Position numbers and translations under genes: made by a program. 64,000 nt of DNA, taken from assembly GCF_001422365.1 (NCBI RefSeq), contig NZ_LMMT01000040.1:789-64788 (forward strand). Direction: 5' to 3'. Below, piece after piece: positions 59,221 through 64,000 of this stretch; the first letter of the stretch is position 1, and every line of letters begins with the position of its first letter. The notes under the pieces are model-generated. The model was not told the origin of the DNA, ran no database searches, and worked only from the letters and a program-made list of their open reading frames with translations. Source of the DNA: Pseudorhodoferax sp. Leaf265 (GTDB lineage: Bacteria; Pseudomonadota; Gammaproteobacteria; Burkholderiales; Burkholderiaceae_C).

Positions 59221-59460
59221 AGGCGTCCTTGGAGATCCATCAGTCTGGCCGATGAGCAGGTTGCCCAGTTGATCGACAAGGCCTGGCATACCAAGCCGGC
59301 CGACGGCGCCACGCACTCGAGCACACGCGCGCTGGCGGGCCAACAGGCACGCGCAAGAGCACCGTTGCACGCCATCTCCAAGCCTTCCCGCTCAACCCAT
59401 GCTGCCGATGGGACTGGGCGATGTCGAAGGCCTCACCCACGACCACGTGGCCGTCGCGAG
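59221..59460 (+). mobile_element. Degenerate IS630-family transposase relic
   Basis: Three pieces of an IS630-type transposase lie in order but in different frames. First LADEQVAQLIDKAWHTKPADG, near 59240-59310. Then TGTRKSTVARHLQAFPLNP, at 59343-59399, matches the HTH (SKSTVxRxLQxFGLxPHR). Then MLPMGLGDVEGLTHDHV, around 59399-59450, matches LLPMGLGYVEGVTHDYV. Large internal deletions and at least two frameshifts separate them. The DDE catalytic region is mostly missing. No terminal inverted repeats were found. It cannot transpose. Confidence 0.75.
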
Positions 59461-59541
59461 GGCCTGTCAGGCCAGAGCTGTGCGAGTGAACGCGGCCAAA
59501 GTCTCGCGTACCGCAACCAAGGGCTGACCGGCACTGCAGAT

Positions 59542-60246
59542 TCAACGGCCAAGCCCGCCCGAAGCATCGCGAGATTGCAGGATGCTGTCGCGAAAGACGC
59601 GCCACTGCGCCATCAAAACCAGGGCATATGCGCCAGTCTCTGACAGTTCCTCGAAGTTTTGAGCCATCCAGTGGTGCTCAAAGGCAAGGTCAACATGCAG
59701 GTGCCCTTCTGCGGCGCCAGACGCCAGCATGCAGAGCACTGCGCAGGAGAGTTCGACCCATGGCACTTGCCGGCGCTTCCAGAGCGCGGCGAGAAAGTAG
59801 ATCTGGCCGGTCCGAACAAACTGAAAGAGCAGCAGGCCGAGAAGGGCCAGCAGCAGATACGGAACCGCAGGCCGATACCACAGTTGGACAGAAGAAGAGA
59901 ACTTGGGGCCGGTCTCGATTGCCACATCGTACGGCGGCAGGAAACAAGCGCCCCAACTGAGTTCACGCACGGCGAGGACGAACCAGATCGGAGCCATCAG
60001 GCGCCAGAAGGTTCGAAGCCGGCCTGGCTGGTGCACATGGCCACCGTGGAGGGCAACAAGCCCTCCGGCCAGCAGCATGGCCACCTGAAGATTCTCGACG
60101 GGGCCGTTCTCCCAACCGGTCGAGTTCGGAAGGCGCGACGCCGCCACGTAGCTTGCCCAGAGGAACAACAAGGTCGCGGTCAGTGTGAGCGCAGGGGCGA
60201 CGGAACCTCGCGCCTGACCCTCACCAGGGTCGTTGTGCACGTGCAT
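59542..60246 (-). CDS. Multi-pass membrane protein, unknown function
   Basis: The 234-residue protein has about six hydrophobic segments (ALTLTATLLFLWASYVAA; NLQVAMLLAGGLVALHGG; LRTFWRLMAPIWFVLAVRE; AVPYLLLALLGLLLFQFV; WVELSCAVLCMLASGA; and GAYALVLMAQWRVF). Conserved-looking motifs are ENGPVENLQ, VRELSWGACFLPPYD and HLHVDLAFEHHWMAQNFEELSETGA. Similar proteins occur as uncharacterised inner-membrane proteins. I chose ATG 60246; a TTG two codons upstream is possible. It lies after the IS630 relic. Confidence 0.75.
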   Translation of the reverse strand: MHVHNDPGEGQARGSVAPALTLTATLLFLWASYVAASRLPNSTGWENGPVENLQVAMLLAGGLVALHGGHVHQPGRLRTFWRLMAPIWFVLAVRELSWGACFLPPYDVAIETGPKFSSSVQLWYRPAVPYLLLALLGLLLFQFVRTGQIYFLAALWKRRQVPWVELSCAVLCMLASGAAEGHLHVDLAFEHHWMAQNFEELSETGAYALVLMAQWRVFRDSILQSRDASGGLGR

Positions 60247-60252
60247 TGGCAA

Positions 60253-60558
60253 TGGTTGCGTTCTAGCGGGCTTCGCTGACTGAAACGGGCTAGCCTAGCG
60301 TCAAAATCCAACCCTTGCAGCCAATGGGCACAAGCCATCCGCAGCCAGACGCATACCGATGGGGAGTCGACACTTGTCGGCTGCGCCGGTGCCGCCGATC
60401 CGAAGGCAGGCAACGCGCAAGCGACCTGCCCACCGACCTGGACCGGCGGAACCAGCACGGGCGGCCAGCCGCTACAGTGGCCCTTCGCACTGGGCACGGG
60501 CTGCCATGCCCCGTCCGCGGACACCGTGGAACGGCCGATGGATTGCAAGGTGGAGCAC
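60253..60558. other. Intergenic stretch, no recognised feature
   Basis: About 306 bases between divergent genes with no convincing frame, repeat or hairpin. It must hold promoters for the membrane protein (minus) and the racemase (plus). Base composition is ordinary. I saw no operator that I would defend. Confidence 0.5.
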
Positions 60559-61278
60559 ATGAAGACCATTGGCCTGTTGGGCGGCATGAGCTGGGAATCG
60601 ACGGTGCCCTACTACCGCCAGATCAACGAGACCGTCAAGGCACGCCTGGGCGGGCTGCACTCGGCCCAGCTGATCCTGTACAGCGTCGATTTCCACGAGA
60701 TCGAGCAACTCCAGCATGCGGGCGACTGGGAGAAGGCCGGCACCGTGCTGGCCGAGGCCGCACGCGCGCTGGAGCGCGCAGGCGCCGACTTCCTGGTCCT
60801 GTGCACCAACACCATGCACAAGGTGGCGCCGCGCATCGAATCGGCGGTGGGCATTGCGCTGCTGCACATCGCCGATCCCACGGCGGCCGCGGTCCAGGCC
60901 GCCGGCCATTCGACCGTGGGACTGCTCGGCACCCGCTTCACCATGGAGCAGCCCTTCTACCGCGACCGACTGGTCGAGCGCCACGGCCTGCAGGTCATCG
61001 TTCCGGACGCCGAGGACCGCGCCTGTGTCCACCGCATCATCTACGAAGAGCTGTGCCTGGGCGTCGTGCGGCCGCAGTCACGCCAGGCGTTCCAGCAGGT
61101 GCTGGCCCGGCTCACAGCCCGGGGCGCGCAGGCCGTCATCCTGGGCTGCACGGAGATCTCGCTGCTGATCGGCCCACAGGATGCCGAGGTGCCGCTGTTC
61201 GACACCACGGCCATCCATGCCCGCGCGGCAGCAGAGCAGGCCCTGGCCGGTCGCAGCGCCCCACCCTTCGCTGGCTGA
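60559..61278 (+). CDS. Aspartate/glutamate racemase family protein
   Basis: The 239-residue protein starts MKTIGLLGGMSWESTVPYYR and has the two catalytic cysteines in LVLCTNTMHK (Cys82) and LGCTEISLL (Cys197), the pattern of cofactor-independent aspartate racemases (YgeA-like). It would interconvert L- and D-aspartate or a related acid, in the cytoplasm. ATG 60559 was chosen from the family start. It lies beside relics of a LysR gene and a glutamate-binding receptor, so it may be left over from an amino-acid uptake and racemisation cluster. Confidence 0.92.
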   Translation: MKTIGLLGGMSWESTVPYYRQINETVKARLGGLHSAQLILYSVDFHEIEQLQHAGDWEKAGTVLAEAARALERAGADFLVLCTNTMHKVAPRIESAVGIALLHIADPTAAAVQAAGHSTVGLLGTRFTMEQPFYRDRLVERHGLQVIVPDAEDRACVHRIIYEELCLGVVRPQSRQAFQQVLARLTARGAQAVILGCTEISLLIGPQDAEVPLFDTTAIHARAAAEQALAGRSAPPFAG

Positions 61279-61281
61279 GTC

Positions 61282-61510
61282 TTGATCACCGAACTCAAGA
61301 CCTTCATCGCTGTCTGCAAGCCCGACCTGGGCTCCATGCTCTGGTGCATGAGTCCTGTGCCCATGGCGATGGCGCCGGATTCTTGGACCTTCTTCAAGGG
61401 AGCGCTCTGCGCATCGGCCTGGCCGCCGCAGGCCAGGGCCGCGCTCACTGCGCGAACAGGGAGCTCAGGTCGGCGAAGGACTTCATCTCGATGGCGTTGC
61501 CGGACGTCAT
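61282..61510. pseudogene. Deletion scar with LysR and GltI-like gene ends
   Basis: On the plus strand, TTG 61282 begins LITELKTFIAVCK, the usual opening of LysR regulators, which then loses sense near 61320. On the minus strand, GTG 61448 begins SAALACGGQADAQSAPLKKV and continues QESGAIAMG, the end of a signal peptide and start of a glutamate/aspartate ABC receptor (LKKIKESGxIxLG). It also loses sense near 61360. A short minus-strand frame (61445-61510, TSGNAIEMKSFADLSSLFAQ) is unexplained. The simplest view is that two convergent genes were joined by a deletion of all but their starts. Confidence 0.6.
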
Positions 61511-61538
61511 GTGTCGACGACGTGGGTGGCGGCGCCGG

Positions 61539-61823
61539 CTACCATTCCAGCGCGCCGCGCGCGGAGTCGCGCGTCAGCGCCAGCCGGGCCCGGCCGAGCG
61601 CAGAGATCCTGCGCACCACCGCGATCTTCCCCGCGTCGACCGGCGAGCGGCCGACGCCGCCTTCGACCAGGCCGGCGCGCAGCAGTGCCTCGATCTCCGC
61701 CACCAGCGCCGGGGTGCCGACGCGGAACGGAAAGTTCGCCCTCTCGATCCGGCGCAGAACGTCCAGCAACGCGCCATCGCCGTTGGCCGCAGCCCCCTGT
61801 TCTTCGCGCTCTTCATCGGCCAC
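61539..61823 (-). CDS. Small protein with winged-helix-like pattern
   Basis: A 94-residue protein (DGALLDVLRRIERANFPFRV, GTPALVAEIEALLRAGLVEG, DAGKIAVVRRISALGRARLA) with helix-helix-wing spacing like a small DNA-binding winged helix. No named family is recognised. The start is the first Met (MADEEREEQG). It is opposite to several shadow frames, and the codon use is like its neighbours. A DNA-binding role is a guess. Confidence 0.6.
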   Translation of the reverse strand: MADEEREEQGAAANGDGALLDVLRRIERANFPFRVGTPALVAEIEALLRAGLVEGGVGRSPVDAGKIAVVRRISALGRARLALTRDSARGALEW

Positions 61824-62112
61824 GTCGCCTCCCTGTTCATGTCTTCGCCGATCTTAGAGAAGGCGCGTGGCATGCCTGCCCGCCTTGGCTGGCAAACCTG
61901 ACAGGTCGACCGTGGGACATGGCCCCGATCGCCGCCTGTGTTCCCCTTGCCGTGGGGCGTCGATCTTCGGCGGCCCGGGGCCGGCAGTGCGTCCTTTCTT
62001 GGGCGGCCGAGCGGCGCTGGAATCCGGAGCTTGGCCACAGGCGCGCCCTGTTCGCCGGACGAACCAGACAGCCACCGTGGGCCAACGACGTGGCGCCCCC
62101 CCGCTGCCCGCG
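61824..62112. other. Intergenic stretch, no recognised feature
   Basis: About 289 bases with no convincing gene, repeat or hairpin. Many chance frames exist because of the GC content. It would hold the promoter for the minus-strand small protein. I see nothing else in it. Confidence 0.45.
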
Positions 62113-63009
62113 TCAATGCAGCCCCGCAAGCGGCGCCCCCGCGCTTGGCTTCCACGCCCCGTGCGCGAGGTCGGCCGGCATGGCACGCGGCAAGGCACTG
62201 CAGCCCGGCACATTGGCGCTCCATGCCGCAGCCGGCTTGAGCAGTTCCAGCGCGCACCCAAGCGCCTGCGCCAAGCCCTGCTCCGCCGCTTCCTGCGCCG
62301 CAGTGCCGCCACGCAGGGCAGGCAAGGGAAACGGCGCGGCGGCGTCCTGTGCGCGGCGCGCGATGCCGACCAGAAGGACCACATGGTCGCGCAGGCGCAG
62401 CTCCGTCTGCTCGACCAGGGCGACGTGCGCGCGCGTGGCAGCATGCTGCTGCGCTGCGGCCATGGCGAGGGCCTGCATGGCGGCGGCAGGACGGCCCGCG
62501 CACAGGTGCTGCTTGAACAGGTGCACTTCACCGAGGCTCAGGAACACGGCCTCGTGCGCACTGAGCAACCAGGGCAGCACCGCGACCTCGGCATCGGGCG
62601 CCAGTTGGGCGCCGCCCAGCGCGCGGGCGATCGCGGCCAGCTGTTCGGCCGCCAGCGCGGTGGACCGGTGGCGCGGGCGCTCCGGCCCCGCGATGGCCAT
62701 GGGCAGCGCGAACAGATGCGCGCGCCGGCCATCCTGCGCAGCCACCTGTTCCTCGCTGCAGCGCACCGCCGCCGCATGGATCTGCGAACGCAGCGCAGCG
62801 CCGACGGCGCCCCCGCCCGGTGACGCCGCCAGCGTGACCAGGCTCTGCAACGCGTCGGGCGGCAGGCCGTCGACCATCTCGCCCAGGGCCGCCACCATCG
62901 CGTCTTCGTCGCACTGGCGGTAGAGCACACGCTCGGCGTGCCGGCGCAACAACGTCGCGCTCGCCGCCAGCCTGCACGCCGTCGCGGCCTGGTTCCCGAC
63001 CTGTTCCAT
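62113..63009 (-). CDS. Hypothetical soluble protein, 298 residues
   Basis: An Ala/Leu-rich protein (TACRLAASATLLRRHAERVL, DEDAMVAALGEMVDGLPPDA, VAVLPWLLSAHEAVFLSLGE, LFKQHLCAGRPAAAMQALAM, LVEQTELRLRDHVVLLVGIA) with no signal peptide, and hydrophobic stretches too short for a membrane protein. I recognise no family or catalytic motif. ATG 63009 was chosen as the start of the ordered part. It is divergent from an 87-residue unknown gene across a 265-base gap that contains a strong inverted repeat. Confidence 0.65.
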   Translation of the reverse strand: MEQVGNQAATACRLAASATLLRRHAERVLYRQCDEDAMVAALGEMVDGLPPDALQSLVTLAASPGGGAVGAALRSQIHAAAVRCSEEQVAAQDGRRAHLFALPMAIAGPERPRHRSTALAAEQLAAIARALGGAQLAPDAEVAVLPWLLSAHEAVFLSLGEVHLFKQHLCAGRPAAAMQALAMAAAQQHAATRAHVALVEQTELRLRDHVVLLVGIARRAQDAAAPFPLPALRGGTAAQEAAEQGLAQALGCALELLKPAAAWSANVPGCSALPRAMPADLAHGAWKPSAGAPLAGLH

Positions 63010-63217
63010 GCGTGTCTCCCGGCGCTGTTGGATACGCAGACGAGGTTGCGGCCTGCCGGGCCGCAAGACATCCACCAAATCAACGAAAGGCCGGGAATTT
63101 GTGTGCAAAAAAAGCGACAGCCCCCAGGACAGCGGCCCGCACCAGGAGAGGCACCAGCGCCTGCCGCACGCGATCAGCTTGCTGTCCTACGCACGAACAT
63201 CCGCGGCATCGACACAA

Positions 63218-63262
63218 TTTGCGACATGTCCGCGGCGGCTGGTGCCGCGCGCATGTCGCAAA
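63218..63262. promoter_or_regulatory. Strong inverted repeat (hairpin or operator)
   Basis: TTTGCGACATG (63218-63228) and CATGTCGCAAA (63252-63262) are perfect 11-base arms. Inside them CGCGGC (63231-63236) and GCCGCG (63244-63249) also pair, leaving a seven-base loop. A two-base mismatch separates the arms. The whole would fold as a 17-pair hairpin, or act as an operator for a dimeric regulator. It ends 12 bases before the ATG of the 87-residue gene. Confidence 0.65.
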
Positions 63263-63274
63263 GGTGGTGGTGCC

Positions 63275-63538
63275 ATGAACGAACAGTTGTCTTTCCCCGA
63301 CCTGCAACAGCCGGCTGCCTTCGCCCGCTGCGTCGCGCGGAGCTGTTCGGCAGGCGTTCTGAGCGCAGAGATCGAGGGCCAGGAGCAGGCGGTCCGCGCG
63401 CTCGCCGCCAGGATGCAGGACGGGCCGTTGCGCGCCCGGTTCGGGCCGCAGTCCATCAAGCTGCTGCGCTTCACGGTGCTGGACCAGGGCACACCCTCCC
63501 GACTGGTCTTCCTTGCCGACTACCGGCTGCGCCCCTGA
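63275..63538 (+). CDS. Hypothetical protein, 87 residues
   Basis: A short protein (NEQLSFPDLQQPAAFARCVA, GVLSAEIEGQEQAVRALAA, then RFGPQSIKLLRFTVLDQGTP) with two Cys near residues 19 and 24. It has no signal peptide or membrane segment. I recognise no family. Its start follows the inverted repeat by 12 bases, so its translation may be controlled by the hairpin. It is divergent from the 298-residue unknown gene. Confidence 0.6.
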   Translation: MNEQLSFPDLQQPAAFARCVARSCSAGVLSAEIEGQEQAVRALAARMQDGPLRARFGPQSIKLLRFTVLDQGTPSRLVFLADYRLRP

Positions 63539-63783
63539 CCGCAGCGTGCCGCTCCGCGCCCCACCCTCCCCCGGCTCGGCCAGCTTGCGCGGCCTTGGAC
63601 GCGTTGCAGACGGCCTGGAAGCAGCCGGGCTGCACGCACGTGGTCGAGGCCGCGCCGAAGGCGGCCCGGTCCTCCGGGCGCGCGCCATGTCCTGCCGGCG
63701 CAACCAGCGCACGGGCCGCCGCGCCGCGGAACTTCCTCCTTCCTGCGGATTCCCAATGCCGTCATCGTCTGCTACGTTGCCTG

Positions 63784-64000
63784 CATGAACACCTTTGACG
63801 CACCGGACGGATCCTGGTGGTACATGTCCGCGCAGGAAAAGCGCGGCCCCGTCGCCACCGAGCGCCTCCAGCAACTGCATGCGGCAGGGCGCATCGCCGG
63901 CGACACCCTGGTCTGGCGTCAGGAGCCTTCGCCCATGGCCGCGGCCTGGCAACCACTGCACGTGGTGCTGGCCCGGCGCCTGCAACCGCCGCTGTTGCGC
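63784..64000 (+). CDS. GYF_2-domain protein (5' part)
   Basis: Only the first 72 codons are present; the gene runs off the right edge. The segment SWWYMSAQEKRGPVATERLQ, then GRIAGDTLVWRQEPSPMAAA and WQPLHVVLARRL, matches a GYF_2 (DUF4339) domain: WxY, GPV, DTLVW and W.PL. Such domains usually precede membrane domains such as RDD or DUF805 and are thought to bind peptides. The rest, and so the function, is out of view. Confidence 0.75.

Noticed and set aside
61511-62923. A 470-codon plus-strand frame over the two minus-strand unknown genes
   Set aside because: Low-complexity Arg/Ala/Ser composition typical of shadows.
63539-63783. A plus-strand frame with ALDALQTAWKQPG in the last gap
   Set aside because: No start, no family similarity, and composition turns to Arg/Ala noise; left unannotated.

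Overview
The window is a high-GC, densely packed chromosomal segment of a betaproteobacterium, most likely in the Burkholderiales and probably the Comamonadaceae. The evidence is indirect: two tripartite-tricarboxylate (Bug) solute receptors each paired with a catabolic flavoprotein, the isoaspartyl-methyltransferase/rhodanese/TolC run next to waaA-waaC, and many 1-4 base start/stop overlaps. No rRNA, tRNA, CRISPR array, intact insertion sequence or prophage was seen. Assignments rest on reading the sequence and remembered families; no search was run.

Layout. 1-540: start of a sugar-binding ABC receptor with a LacI-type operator on its promoter, then a decayed EAL-domain relic. 609-7911: a six-gene minus-strand operon for homogentisate catabolism (metal-hydrolase-like protein, FAD monooxygenase, DUF2783 mini-protein, Bug receptor, hmgA, fahA) divergent from an IclR regulator. 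7913-13997: GST/LysR pair, transthyretin-like protein, msrA with a small exported protein and a TonB receptor, and a YdcF-like protein. 14020-20862: TetR, isoaspartyl methyltransferase, rhodanese and TolC, then LPS-core and sugar-phosphate genes waaA, waaC and a phosphomannomutase. 20946-26380: flavoprotein/Bug operon with a divergent LysR, then an SDR/LysR pair. 26396-38435: a two-armed glycogen locus, AAA ATPase-glgA-glgC on one side and glgP-glgB-glgX-malQ on the other.

38464-49745 holds a cation-diffusion transporter, a LuxR regulator, small proteins with an exported nuclease, a 2OG-Fe oxygenase, a PepSY siderophore-iron-reductase type operon, an SDR followed by a frameshifted YciI-like gene, DUF427, the ergothioneine genes egtB-egtD, and a universal stress protein. 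49923-58800 is a complete MdtABC-type efflux operon with its outer-membrane channel. From about 58.9 kb the segment becomes accessory and eroded: a lone WGR protein, an IS630 transposase relic, a membrane protein of unknown role, an aspartate racemase beside a deletion scar, and three uncharacterised genes. A strong inverted repeat sits between two of these. The window ends inside a GYF_2-domain gene.

How it works together. The early operon should import an aromatic acid, hydroxylate it to homogentisate and cleave it to fumarate and acetoacetate; the FAD protein plus mini-protein resembles the two-component 3-hydroxyphenylacetate 6-hydroxylase. The glg locus covers glycogen synthesis, branching, phosphorolysis, debranching and maltodextrin recycling. 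Most of the window is ordinary housekeeping and catabolic sequence. The points that merit a second look are the metallo-beta-lactamase-fold protein missing its second metal site, the ATPase translationally coupled to glgA, the hydroxylase/mini-protein pair, and the hairpin between two unknown divergent genes near 63.2 kb.
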